Assembly (NCBI GenBank): GCA_903927685.1
Contig: CAIYOB010001210.1
Span: 1 to 29,861 of the forward strand
Direction of reading: 5' to 3'
DNA from: an uncultured Planctomycetaceae bacterium
GTDB lineage: Bacteria > Planctomycetota > Planctomycetia > Pirellulales > Pirellulaceae
Length of the DNA: 29,861 bases
Positions 14,678-22,424 of this stretch are shown here, piece after piece. The translations under genes and the position numbers were made by a program. The number at the start of each line of letters is the position of its first letter. Within the stretch, counting starts at the first letter, position 1. Under the pieces are notes generated by a model. That model ran no database searches. It was not told the origin of the DNA and saw only the letters and a list, made by a program, of their open reading frames with translations.

Positions 14678-16345
14678 ATGCGCAATCCATGCGCTTCAGC
14701 ACCGAAGTGGGGTTCGTCGGTGCTCGTCACGGCCAGCATGTTCTTGTGGTTTGCTGCGTTGCCGGCGCAGGGACAGCCGCCGGAGCAGCTGCCCATGCCG
14801 ACGGCGGACCAATTGGTGACGCCGCCGAACTCGGCCGGCATCACAGACCAAGATCTGGAGGGCGTACTGATCGACGAGGTCATCGAGCCGGACCTGCGAT
14901 TCCGGCTCGACCCGATCCGTTCGCTGCTGGTTCGGACCAAGCAGAAAGTCACGCGGATTTCGATCGCGGATCCGGCCATCATGGACGTGACGCAGTATGG
15001 ACCGCAGGAATTCGAGTTCTTTGGCAAACGCAGCGGCGAGACCGCGTTGACGATGTGGTTCACCGACGAGACGGGCCAAGAACAGGTGCTGCGGTACTAC
15101 GTCAGCGTCGGGACGGACCAGGAGACGCAGCGGCGGGCGGAGTTGGAGTATGGCGAGTTGGAGGACCGGCTGAACGAGCTGTTCCCCAATAGCCAAATCC
15201 AATTGATTCCCATTGCCGACAAGCTGATTATCCGCGGCCAGGCCCGGGACGCAGAGGAAGCGGCCCGGATCCTGTCCATCATCCGCGCTGGCGGTGACAA
15301 CTGGGGCGGCGGCTGGGGCGGCGGCTGGGGCGGCGGCATGGGCGGCGTCGGGGACGGCCCGGTGGCTACGCTGCCCGACGCACCGGACTTGCCCATCGCC
15401 AACGTGATCAACTTGCTCGACGTTCCCGGCGAACATCAGGTCATGCTCAAGGTCCGCATCGCGGAGTTGACGCGGACCGCCCTCCGGGAGTTGGGAATGA
15501 GCTTCTCGGTCGGCGGTGATGACTGGAAAGTCACCAGCATCATGGGAGGAGCCGGCAATCTGTCCGCGATCCTCAATGACTCGATCGACCTGGAATTGTT
15601 CCTGAAAGCCTACAGCTCCAACGGCTATGGCAAGATCCTGGCCGAGCCGACGCTGGTCACGATCAGCGGACGGTCCGCGACCTTCCTGTCCGGTGGCGAG
15701 TTCGCCGTTCCCACGGCGGTCGGCATCGGCGGCATCGGAGCGGCCACGACCTCGTTCCGCGGGTTTGGCACGATGCTGACGTTTACGCCGACCGTGCTGG
15801 ACAAGGACCGCATCCGCATGCACGTGATGCCCTCCTTCAGCACCCTCAACGAGGCCATTGCTGTGGACGGGATTCCAGGACTGAACAGCCGGGCGGTGGC
15901 GACGACAGTGGACCTGCGTGAAGGCCAGTGGCTGGCGATCGCCGGCTTGATCCAGGACCAGCAGGGCGGTTCCAAGGGACGTATACCCTTCCTGGGCGAC
16001 ATTCCTTGGCTGGGCGCTCCGTTCACGAACGAGAGCGTCCGCCGCGAGGAGACCGAGTTGGTGGTCTTGGTCAGCCCGGAACTGGTCCATCCCCTGGAAG
16101 CGAAGCAGGTTCCGTTGCTCCTGCCGGGTATGGAAGTGACGGAGCCGACGGACAAAGCCTTCTACTGTTTGCAACAGATTGAAGGACACCCGGACGTTCA
16201 ACACCGCAGCACGGTTTGGCCGGCCTACCGGGACCGGTTGCGGGAGGCCGGCTACCAGGCGATCCATGCCAAGCACGGCATGGCGGGCCTGTACTATCAG
16301 CAGCCTCGCTACTACATGTGCGGCCCGCAAGGCTATTCGGAGTGA
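14678..16345 (+). CDS. CpaC/RcpA-like outer-membrane secretin
   Basis: 555 residues from the ATG at 14678, preceded by GGGGGAGG. It forms the gated outer-membrane channel of a Tad/Flp-type or related secretion machine. Order: signal peptide (about 1-32); a pilus-assembly N-terminal domain (PF13629-like, about 70-146) with RISIADPAIMDV and FEFFGKRSGETALTMW; a BON-like domain (about 155-204) with LIIRGQARDAEEAARIL; a Gly/Trp-rich linker (205-226); and the secretin core (about 250-475) with MLKVRIAEL, ILAEPTLVTISG, PTAVGIGGIG and RIPFLGDIPWLG. A C-terminal extension of about 60 residues, rich in Tyr, is unusual. The linker is encoded by a 12-base tandem repeat. Two lipoprotein genes follow on the same strand, as CpaD and TadD do in Tad loci. 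Confidence 0.9.
   Translation: MRNPCASAPKWGSSVLVTASMFLWFAALPAQGQPPEQLPMPTADQLVTPPNSAGITDQDLEGVLIDEVIEPDLRFRLDPIRSLLVRTKQKVTRISIADPAIMDVTQYGPQEFEFFGKRSGETALTMWFTDETGQEQVLRYYVSVGTDQETQRRAELEYGELEDRLNELFPNSQIQLIPIADKLIIRGQARDAEEAARILSIIRAGGDNWGGGWGGGWGGGMGGVGDGPVATLPDAPDLPIANVINLLDVPGEHQVMLKVRIAELTRTALRELGMSFSVGGDDWKVTSIMGGAGNLSAILNDSIDLELFLKAYSSNGYGKILAEPTLVTISGRSATFLSGGEFAVPTAVGIGGIGAATTSFRGFGTMLTFTPTVLDKDRIRMHVMPSFSTLNEAIAVDGIPGLNSRAVATTVDLREGQWLAIAGLIQDQQGGSKGRIPFLGDIPWLGAPFTNESVRREETELVVLVSPELVHPLEAKQVPLLLPGMEVTEPTDKAFYCLQQIEGHPDVQHRSTVWPAYRDRLREAGYQAIHAKHGMAGLYYQQPRYYMCGPQGYSE
15302..15337. repeat. Three 12-base units coding a Trp-Gly-rich linker
   Basis: TGGGGCGGCGGC occurs three times in a row, in frame (WGGG x3), inside the secretin gene between its BON-like domain and secretin core. 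A related unit with Met in place of Trp follows at once. Such in-frame repeats can vary in copy number. Confidence 0.9.
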
Positions 16346-16417
16346 TCCCTGCGGGAGGCATGTTACGTGAACCTCATTGGAAAGTCTCGCGGCCCGTGTG
16401 ATGCAAGGAATAGACCG

Positions 16418-17035
16418 ATGTTTCGATCACCAGTCAAATACGCGACCTGCCTCTGCTCGCTGTCGGCGATGTTAGCGGCGGCCGGTTGCTCGACGCCGGC
16501 GCTCTTCTACCAGCCGCCGCCACCACCTGCCATGCTGGGCACCCAGGTGGATCAAATCAACCTGATGCAGGAGGAGAACGCGGAAGCCTCCAAGTTCGTG
16601 GTCTACCAGCACGAATTCCAGCTGAACAAGACCCGCGAAGACGGCACGGTGGAAGGCACACGGTTGAATGAGTACGGCCAAGATCATCTTCGGCGGATCG
16701 CCGAGAACATGCGCAACGGGGCGCCCTACCCGGTCGTCGTGGAGCGCAGTCAGACCAGTGCCAAGGCCGACACGAAGTACAACTATCCGGTGCATTACAA
16801 CGCCGATCTGGATCTGAAACGCCGCGAAGTGGTTGTGCGGGCGTTGACACGGATGGGAATCGCTGATGCGGACACACGCGTTGTCGTGGCTCCAGCGTTC
16901 GCCCAGCCGCTGACCGGCACCGAGGCCCAAGCCGCCTACGCCAGCGGTATGTCCGGCTGGGGCGGTGGCATGGGCGGTGGCATGGGTGGCATGGGTGGTG
17001 GCATGGGCGGCGGCTTCGGCGGCGGCTGGTTCTAA
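16418..17035 (+). CDS. CpaD/OmpA-like lipoprotein with Gly-Met-rich tail
   Basis: 205 residues from the ATG at 16418, with AAGGA eight bases upstream. The signal ends at lipobox AAGC (C24), so it is probably an outer-membrane lipoprotein. A proline run (PPPPP, 33-37) precedes a domain at about 64-172 whose pattern fits a degenerate OmpA-type peptidoglycan-binding or CpaD fold: LNEYGQDHLRRIAENM (83-98), a VVVERS strand, YNADLDLKRREVVVRAL (127-143), GIADADTRVVVAPAF and a final TGTEAQAAY. The tail (180-205) is almost only Gly, Met, Phe and Trp. It lies 72 bases after the secretin and 80 before the TPR lipoprotein. In Tad systems, CpaD is the lipoprotein partner of the CpaC secretin, so this position supports that role. 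The identity is inferred, not certain. Confidence 0.7.
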   Translation: MFRSPVKYATCLCSLSAMLAAAGCSTPALFYQPPPPPAMLGTQVDQINLMQEENAEASKFVVYQHEFQLNKTREDGTVEGTRLNEYGQDHLRRIAENMRNGAPYPVVVERSQTSAKADTKYNYPVHYNADLDLKRREVVVRALTRMGIADADTRVVVAPAFAQPLTGTEAQAAYASGMSGWGGGMGGGMGGMGGGMGGGFGGGWF

Positions 17036-17115
17036 GGGCCGTGATCCGCCGGTGATGAGCGGACGTAACGGCGAGGATCCGCGACCCCCCATTATGCAAC
17101 GGGAGGAGTGCTCTG

Positions 17116-18663
17116 ATGCGGTGCAACAGACGGTGGTCTTCGCTGTGCTTGATGCTGGCTGCAACCGCCACGGCGGGCTGCGCCAGCATGCCCGGGATCA
17201 CGAGCCTGCTGCCGGGCAAGGCGGTGACAGCCCCCCAGAATCTGGATGCCCAAGTGAGCTTCGCGCGGCTGAGCGAACGTCAAGGCGACACGTCAACGGC
17301 CGAGCGGATCTACCAAGCCGTCTTGACCAAACAGCCGCAGCACCAACTTGCGCTACACCGGCTGGGAGTGCTGGCCGCCAAGGCCAGCGAGCACGAAAAA
17401 GCCGCGGAGTATTTTCAGCAGGCCGCTCAAGCGGGACCGCCGTCGGCCGAGTTGCTGAACGACATCGGCTTCAATCTGTTTGCCATGGGGCGGCAGCAGG
17501 AGGCCGAAGCGGCCTACCGTCAAGCGCTCGCCGCCGACTCGCGGAACCAGGCCGCCCGCAACAACTTGGGCCTGCTGTTGGGCGAGACGCGCCGTTACGA
17601 CGAAAGCCTGGCGGAATTCCGGCGGGCAGGACAAGACGAAGCTGCGGCCCAAGCCAACCTGGCGTACGCGCAGACACAGGCTGGGGACACGGCCGCCGCC
17701 AAGGCTTCCTATCACCGCGCCTTGGAGTTAGATAGCGAACTGAAACCGGCCGCCGAGGCCCTGGTTCAATTGACCCGACAGTCCTCGCCAGCGGGCTCGG
17801 CTGGAGGGGAGTCCAGCGGCGCAGCCTCCGAGATCAAGACTCTTCCCGAACTGGCCCGGGAGGGAAAGACCGCCGATTTCTTCGAGTCGGTTATCGAGCG
17901 TCGGCGGGGGACAGCGCGGACTTCAAACGCCACGCGTTCCGCGGCCTTCGACGGCGGTGTCAGGCAGGCCGCGTCGAACCCGCAGTCAGATACCGCGAGC
18001 ACGCAGGGGCCTGCGGTTCGGTCGCCGCGAACAGCCGGACAAGCCGGGATGCTCGCCGGCACGGAATCCGCCGCTCTGCCCCGCGAATCCGTTCCCGCCG
18101 CAATGTACCGAGGAACTCACTTGGCTGTCGAAGCGGGAGCTCAACGCGTGCTGGCCAGAGTCTTCCGTTTCCCGGCGCAGGGTGACGTGACGGCCCCGGC
18201 GGAAATCCACCGCCGGTCGGATCCTGACCCGGTCGCCACCGCTCCGGTCGCCCAGCCGACGATTCGGGTTTCCCGGGATATCCCCCGCGCACCGCAACTG
18301 GCGGACGCTGAGGCCCGGCCCGCTGCGCAGCCCGGCCGTTGGCGACGTGCGACCCTGCATGAGCCTCCGCGGATGTCCAGTCCAGGGTTCGCGTCCGAGG
18401 CTCCGTCGCCGCCCGGGTCCCAAGCGTCACCGGTTGTGCAAGCCGTCGCCGAATCGGCTCCCGCGGGCGCTCTCGGTCCGGCGACCGCCGCGCCGGCCCT
18501 GTTCCTGTCCTCGGCCCCGGCGGCCTCGGTTCCCAATCCTTGGCAAACGCCCACTTGGTCCCCGAACCTGGGTGCCGCTTTTTCGGCCGGCGGCGAGCCA
18601 CCGGCGGCATCTACCCAGGCAGCGCCGATGCCCATCGGTCCGCTCGCCACGCTGGCGCCGTGA
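17116..18663 (+). CDS. TadD-like TPR lipoprotein with long disordered C-terminus
   Basis: 515 residues; the ATG at 17116 has GGGAGGAG seven bases upstream. Signal with lipobox TAGC (C22). Residues about 40-215 form TPR helices: LSERQGDTSTAERIYQAVL, LGVLAAKASEHEKAAEYFQQ, IGFNLFAMGRQQEAEAAYRQ, NLGLLLGETRRYDESLAEF and AYAQTQAGDTAAAKASYHRA. The remaining 300 or so residues are Ala/Pro/Ser/Arg-rich and look disordered; a short ordered island is LPELAREGKTADFFESVIE. TPR lipoproteins (TadD, PilF/PilW) help secretins assemble or reach the outer membrane, which fits its position third after the secretin and the CpaD-like gene. It is convergent with the sulfatase-like gene, 47 bases apart. Confidence 0.8.
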   Translation: MRCNRRWSSLCLMLAATATAGCASMPGITSLLPGKAVTAPQNLDAQVSFARLSERQGDTSTAERIYQAVLTKQPQHQLALHRLGVLAAKASEHEKAAEYFQQAAQAGPPSAELLNDIGFNLFAMGRQQEAEAAYRQALAADSRNQAARNNLGLLLGETRRYDESLAEFRRAGQDEAAAQANLAYAQTQAGDTAAAKASYHRALELDSELKPAAEALVQLTRQSSPAGSAGGESSGAASEIKTLPELAREGKTADFFESVIERRRGTARTSNATRSAAFDGGVRQAASNPQSDTASTQGPAVRSPRTAGQAGMLAGTESAALPRESVPAAMYRGTHLAVEAGAQRVLARVFRFPAQGDVTAPAEIHRRSDPDPVATAPVAQPTIRVSRDIPRAPQLADAEARPAAQPGRWRRATLHEPPRMSSPGFASEAPSPPGSQASPVVQAVAESAPAGALGPATAAPALFLSSAPAASVPNPWQTPTWSPNLGAAFSAGGEPPAASTQAAPMPIGPLATLAP

Positions 18664-18710
18664 CCGCGAGTATGTGAGTCTGCGAGGGAGGAGCCAGGCG
18701 GTCCGAGTGC

Positions 18711-20291
18711 CTACGGCCGCAGCAGCTTAACCAGCTCCTCAATGCGCTGTACGGCGTCGGGATGCTGAGCGGCAACGTCGGCCGACTCCGCAGGATCCGC
18801 CTTCAGATCGTACAGCTCCCACGGGGCGCCGGCTCCGGATCGGACCCCCTTCCAGTCGTCCACCCGCGCCGCTTGTCCCGCGCCGCCACGGTGCTGCTCC
18901 CAGAACAACGGTGAACCGGGCGGTGCGTTGCTTGCCCGCGCCTCCAACAGTCGCCGGGCCACTGAGACGCCGTCGAGCGTCTTGGGACGACGCAAGGTGC
19001 TGGTCAGGTCGCAGAGGGTCGGGAACAAATCCCACATCCCAAAGGCCAGATCGTTGTCGCCGGGCGTCCACGTCGCCCCCGGCCAGTACACGATCAGCGG
19101 CACGCGAATGCCGCCTTCGTACAACTCGCCGTGCCGGCCGCGCAGCGGGCCGGTCGGCCGGAAGCGGTCTCCCGCTCCTGCCACCGCATCCGGCGGGCCC
19201 CCATCACTGGTGATGATGACCAGCGTCCGGTGCAAGACGCGTCGCTCCTGGAGCCTCTGCAAGATCTGCCCCAGGTAGCGGTCCACACGGGTAATCATCG
19301 CCGCGCGGGTTTTTTCCGCTGCGGACCAGTCCTGATCCGCGTAGGGATTCAAGTCCGGCACCTCCTGGCCGCCGCCGGTGGTCGTCATCGGAAGAGCGAC
19401 CGTCAACAAGAATGGCCGCTTGCACTCCGCATCGATGAACCGCTGAGCCGCGTCGACAATCAAGTCGGGAGCATATTGCGTCTTGGTGTCGCCCTGATTG
19501 CCGGACAACGCCACTTGTTCGCGGTTGCGCCACAGCGTCGGCGGATAGTAGTCCAACGCACTCTGATCATCCAGGTAACCGAAAAAAGTCTTGAACCCCT
19601 GGCGGTTGGGATGGCCTGCCCGTTCGACGGGCCCACCCCCCCAGACTCCAAACAGGCCCGTTTCATACCCGCCTTGGTACAGCGTTTCGGCGAGCGTCAC
19701 GTCCCGCTCGCGGACGGTGATCCAGTCCTCGCCGGCCAGCTCGCCCCGCGCCGCCGACTTGCCGCTGTACAACGTCCCCCGCGAAGCGATACTCTCGGGA
19801 CTGCCCGCATAGAACTGTGTACAGCGAATGCCTTCACAGGCCAGCAAGTCCGCAATCGGCGTCTTGATCAATGCTTGGCCGTATGACCCCAGTTCGCCAT
19901 AGCCGACACCGTTCAACAGAAACAGGACGATGTTGGGACAGTGGCAGTCCAGGATCCGAACCTGACGATTTGCCCGCTCCAACGCACGACGGTTCTCCTC
20001 GCGAATGCGAGTCAACGCCGCATCGGCGTCCCGCAGGACCTGATTGGCCGTGTCCCGATCCTCGCGGCCGATGTCGTCGGCGGCATCCAGAGCTTCCTTC
20101 AGTTTCCGGACAAGTGAGTCCTTGAAGCTCTCGCTGTCCCCGACGGCCTGTTTCGCTTCGGATGCAACCGTTCCCGATTGGTCCACCTCGCCCGGAGCCG
20201 TCTTGGTCTGAGCCGACAACACGGCGGAAAGCCCCCAGGTCGCGACGAACGAAAACACAAACATCCGACCCCAACCACCACGCGAGCACAT
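18711..20291 (-). CDS. Sulfatase-fold protein lacking catalytic residues (probable pseudo-sulfatase)
   Basis: 526 residues from the ATG at 20291, with GAGGAG upstream. Signal peptide (about 1-27), then a charged helical region (about 45-100), then a sulfatase fold (PF00884) recognisable from IVLFLLNGVGYGELGSYG, YAGSPESIASRGTLYSGKSA, TLAETLYQGGYETGLFG, TLVIITSDGG, LYEGGIRVPLIVYWPGA and the C-terminal ELYDLKADPAE. Nearly every active-site residue differs from the family: the metal Asp-Asp pair is N117-G118, the formylglycine Cys is S157 with Pro replaced by A159 (SIASR), the Lys-x-His after FG is V206-W-G208, the His before the Pro-rich loop is Thr (293-295), the Asp-Asn pair is D353-G354, and the last Lys is H377. 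The frame is intact, so this looks like a maintained non-enzymatic protein, perhaps a binding or scaffold protein. It stands alone between convergent and divergent neighbours. Confidence 0.82.
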   Translation of the reverse strand: MCSRGGWGRMFVFSFVATWGLSAVLSAQTKTAPGEVDQSGTVASEAKQAVGDSESFKDSLVRKLKEALDAADDIGREDRDTANQVLRDADAALTRIREENRRALERANRQVRILDCHCPNIVLFLLNGVGYGELGSYGQALIKTPIADLLACEGIRCTQFYAGSPESIASRGTLYSGKSAARGELAGEDWITVRERDVTLAETLYQGGYETGLFGVWGGGPVERAGHPNRQGFKTFFGYLDDQSALDYYPPTLWRNREQVALSGNQGDTKTQYAPDLIVDAAQRFIDAECKRPFLLTVALPMTTTGGGQEVPDLNPYADQDWSAAEKTRAAMITRVDRYLGQILQRLQERRVLHRTLVIITSDGGPPDAVAGAGDRFRPTGPLRGRHGELYEGGIRVPLIVYWPGATWTPGDNDLAFGMWDLFPTLCDLTSTLRRPKTLDGVSVARRLLEARASNAPPGSPLFWEQHRGGAGQAARVDDWKGVRSGAGAPWELYDLKADPAESADVAAQHPDAVQRIEELVKLLRP

Positions 20292-20668
20292 GGCTTTTCT
20301 CCTCGCAACGAGAATCTTGTCAGGCGAGCCTCCTATGACGCCGAAGCTCGACCATACAAGAAGTCTAGAGGATTTGGGGTCGTTGGTAAACATGGCGATT
20401 TCAGATGACATAAGTCGTTCTTGCCGCCCAGGCAACCTGCGCAATGGAGTTTGCCGTGACCGCGGGGTGAGGCGGCAAGCGAACGCACGTCACGGAGCCC
20501 GCTGAACAACAACTGCTGTACAAAAGCGATGTTGCGGAAAAATGCAATGGCGGAGATGATGAGTAGGCGGCAGCGGAGCACGTCCCCCGATCTCCGGTGC
20601 GGCGCACGGAAGGATCAACGGCGCGGCGCTGTGCACCGGCGCGCCAGTTCCAGCAAGGAGGCTTGAAG
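20292..20668. other. 377-base divergent intergenic region
   Basis: It separates the sulfatase-like gene (leftwards) from the cyclophilin gene (rightwards) and must hold both promoters. I found only weak promoter-like boxes. CCGGTGC (20594-20600) and GCACCGG (20633-20639) are perfect arms of an inverted repeat just before the cyclophilin ribosome binding site AAGGAGG (20655-20661). Minus-strand frames crossing here have no start signal or recognisable product. Confidence 0.6.
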
Positions 20669-21409
20669 ATGCTGTCTCGGATCTCATCCCCCCAACTCGC
20701 CTTCGCAGTGGCCCTGCTTCTGCCCGTCGTCAGCGGATGTGGTTCCGGCGGGTCGCCCCCGCCAGCCGCCAGCATCAGCAGCGATTCGCCGGACGCTTCG
20801 GCCAGCGGATCGCCGGCCAAGGCCACAGTCGCCGAACCGGTTCAGGTGCGGGCGGGCGTCGCCTCGAACAACACGCCGGCACAGTCGCCGCAGGCTGCAC
20901 CTGCTCCGGAAGTCCTCCTCAAGACTTCGCTGGGGGATATCCGCCTGAGATTGAATGCCGAGAAAGCCCCACTGACTGTCGACAATTTCCTCTCGAACTA
21001 CGTCGAGCGCGGCTTTTACCAAGGGACCGTATTTCACTACGTGGACCAGGGGTTCATGGTCGCGGCCGGCGGTTACACGGCGGAACTGGAGCCCAAGGAG
21101 ACGCGAGCGTATGTCAGGAACGAAGCGGGCAACGGACTGAAAAACAAACGCGGCGCCGTCGCCATGGCGCGTAATCCGGACCACGCCGACAGCGCGACAT
21201 CGCAATTCTTTATCAACTTAGTCGACAATCCCAGCTTGGACCGCAGCGGCGACGAGACCGCCACCGCCGGATACTGCGTGTTCGGCGAAGTCGTCGAGGG
21301 TATGGACGTGGTGGACCGAATTGCGGGCGTCGAAGTCGCTGACCGGGGCCCGTTCCCCAAGACACCCGTAGCACCGGTGGTCATCCAGGCTGCGGAGTGG
21401 ACCCGCTAG
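20669..21409 (+). CDS. Cyclophilin-type peptidyl-prolyl isomerase, lipoprotein
   Basis: 246 residues; the ATG at 20669 has AAGGAGG seven bases upstream. A lipoprotein signal with lipobox VSGC (C24) places it in the cell envelope. A Ser/Ala/Pro linker (about 25-78) leads to a PpiA/PpiB-like cyclophilin domain (PF00160, about 80-245): SLGDIRLRLNAEKAPLTVDN, GFMVAAGG, NEAGNGLKNKRGAVAMARN, DSATSQFFINL and FGEVVEGMDVVD. F129, M130 and Q179-F180-F181 are kept, but the catalytic Arg of FHRV is tyrosine (FHYV, Y124) and the Gln of MIQGG is alanine (A132). The fold call is firm; isomerase activity may be weak or absent. It is probably a periplasmic or envelope folding factor or binding protein. The gene is monocistronic by spacing. 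Confidence 0.9.
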   Translation: MLSRISSPQLAFAVALLLPVVSGCGSGGSPPPAASISSDSPDASASGSPAKATVAEPVQVRAGVASNNTPAQSPQAAPAPEVLLKTSLGDIRLRLNAEKAPLTVDNFLSNYVERGFYQGTVFHYVDQGFMVAAGGYTAELEPKETRAYVRNEAGNGLKNKRGAVAMARNPDHADSATSQFFINLVDNPSLDRSGDETATAGYCVFGEVVEGMDVVDRIAGVEVADRGPFPKTPVAPVVIQAAEWTR

Positions 21410-21584
21410 ATCCGCAGCCGCGGCGTCCGCGCCCCGGCGGTCTGTCAAAGCACGAAAACATCCGGAAGTCCGCCTGCCAGTTTGCCTGCTAGCAACCATT
21501 GCAATCGACGCGTTCTGCGGTAAACTCAAAGAACTCGTCTGTAGGATGGTATGCAATTCTGCCGTGGCAGCAGGAGGTAGGGCC

Positions 21585-21815
21585 ATGTCTTCCGCGATCT
21601 TCTTCATTCAGCGGTGTCCGACGTGCGGCCGACGACTGCGGGTCTGCGTCGAATACTTGGGCAAGACAATTCAATGCCGCCATTGCCGGGGGACGCTGGT
21701 CGCCTGCGACTCGGAGTCCGGTCCCGCGCGAAGCGATCCCCAGTGGGCGCTGATGCGGCGCGTGAACCAGTGGCTCGATGTTCCCCGACCTGCTGGAGCG
21801 ATGCAGCGGCATTAA
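21585..21815 (+). CDS. Small zinc-ribbon protein
   Basis: 76 residues; the ATG at 21585 is preceded by AGGAGG (21572-21577). Two cysteine pairs, CPTC (C11, C14) and CRHC (C31, C34), are 16 residues apart and surrounded by basic residues (GRRLRV, GKTIQCRHCRGTL), a zinc ribbon of the kind that opens many planctomycete proteins. No second domain follows, only a short tail with WALMRRVNQWLD, probably a helix. It is cytoplasmic, with no signal peptide. It could bind nucleic acid or a protein partner. It ends seven bases from the convergent PsbP-like gene. Confidence 0.7.
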   Translation: MSSAIFFIQRCPTCGRRLRVCVEYLGKTIQCRHCRGTLVACDSESGPARSDPQWALMRRVNQWLDVPRPAGAMQRH

Positions 21816-21822
21816 CTCTTGT

Positions 21823-22251
21823 TCAGGCTGCGTCGAGCAGGCTCTTGGTCATCGCGCTGAACACCAGCTCTTGCCGATCGAATTCCCGGCTTTCCGCCTG
21901 GCAGGTCAGGATACAAGTCCTTGAGCCTGAGTAGAAGCTGCGGATGCGGCAGCTGACCAGGAAATCGAGGCAGAAAAAGCTCAGGTCATAGCCGGTGGCG
22001 GTTACGTCCCCCAACTCCTCGGACACCGGTTCCGCCTCGAGATCCCCGTAGATCTGTTCCATGGCGGACAGCGCCTGCTTGGTCAGCCGTGCCGGGCTGA
22101 TCCGCGAGGGGTACACCTGCAGTTCCCAGTACGCTCCTTGCGGACTCTGGATCGAGACGCTGCGGGGCCAGGCGTCCAGTTGCTCGTCTTGGACGCTCCA
22201 ATTCTCGGGATACAGGACGCGGATCCCGAACTTCTCGTAGGTTGCGTACAT
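21823..22251 (-). CDS. Small PsbP/Mog1-fold-like protein, function unknown
   Basis: 142 residues from the ATG at 22251, with AAAGGAA upstream; longer frames upstream cover the intergenic inverted repeat. There is no signal peptide. The pattern YEKFGIRVLYPENWSVQDE, then SVSIQSPQGAYWELQVYP, then ATGYDLSFFCLDFLVSC and a final CQAESREFDRQELVFSAM resembles the DcrB/PsbP/Mog1 fold: an N-terminal strand with a Tyr-Pro-x-x-Trp turn and a C-terminal FDRQEPVFxxMxxSL helix. The family-level call is tentative, and no enzymatic residues are apparent. It is divergent from the TPR lipoprotein and convergent with the zinc-ribbon gene. Confidence 0.65.
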   Translation of the reverse strand: MYATYEKFGIRVLYPENWSVQDEQLDAWPRSVSIQSPQGAYWELQVYPSRISPARLTKQALSAMEQIYGDLEAEPVSEELGDVTATGYDLSFFCLDFLVSCRIRSFYSGSRTCILTCQAESREFDRQELVFSAMTKSLLDAA

Positions 22252-22268
22252 GCTGGGCGTTCCTTTCT

Positions 22269-22306
22269 GCTGCCGGTCTCCCATCCTAGCGAGCGGCCCC
22301 GGCAGC
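22269..22306 (-). promoter_or_regulatory. Inverted repeat before the PsbP-like gene
   Basis: GCTGCCGG (22269-22276) and CCGGCAGC (22299-22306) are perfect eight-base arms around 22 bases, immediately upstream of the AAAGGAA ribosome binding site of the gene starting at 22251. It could be a 5' leader hairpin or an operator in the shared 173-base divergent region. Confidence 0.45.
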
Positions 22307-22424
22307 GGGCAATCCGTGCTTGCCACCGAGCCACAAGTTTGGTACCCTTCGCCGCCTCGTCGGCCCGGATTTGGCGTTTTCCTCCTGTGGAACCAGCTCG
22401 GCAAGCGCCGATGAAGAACGTGTG

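Noticed and set aside
15302..15337. Possible CRISPR-like or satellite array
   Set aside because: Units are 12 bases, adjacent without spacers, and in frame with a Gly-rich linker.
14696..16330. 544-codon minus-strand frame opposite the secretin
   Set aside because: Secretin motifs on the plus strand are unambiguous; the opposite frame has none.
20401..20826. 141-codon minus-strand frame in the region before the cyclophilin gene
   Set aside because: No start signal, overlaps the cyclophilin start and shows no protein-like pattern.
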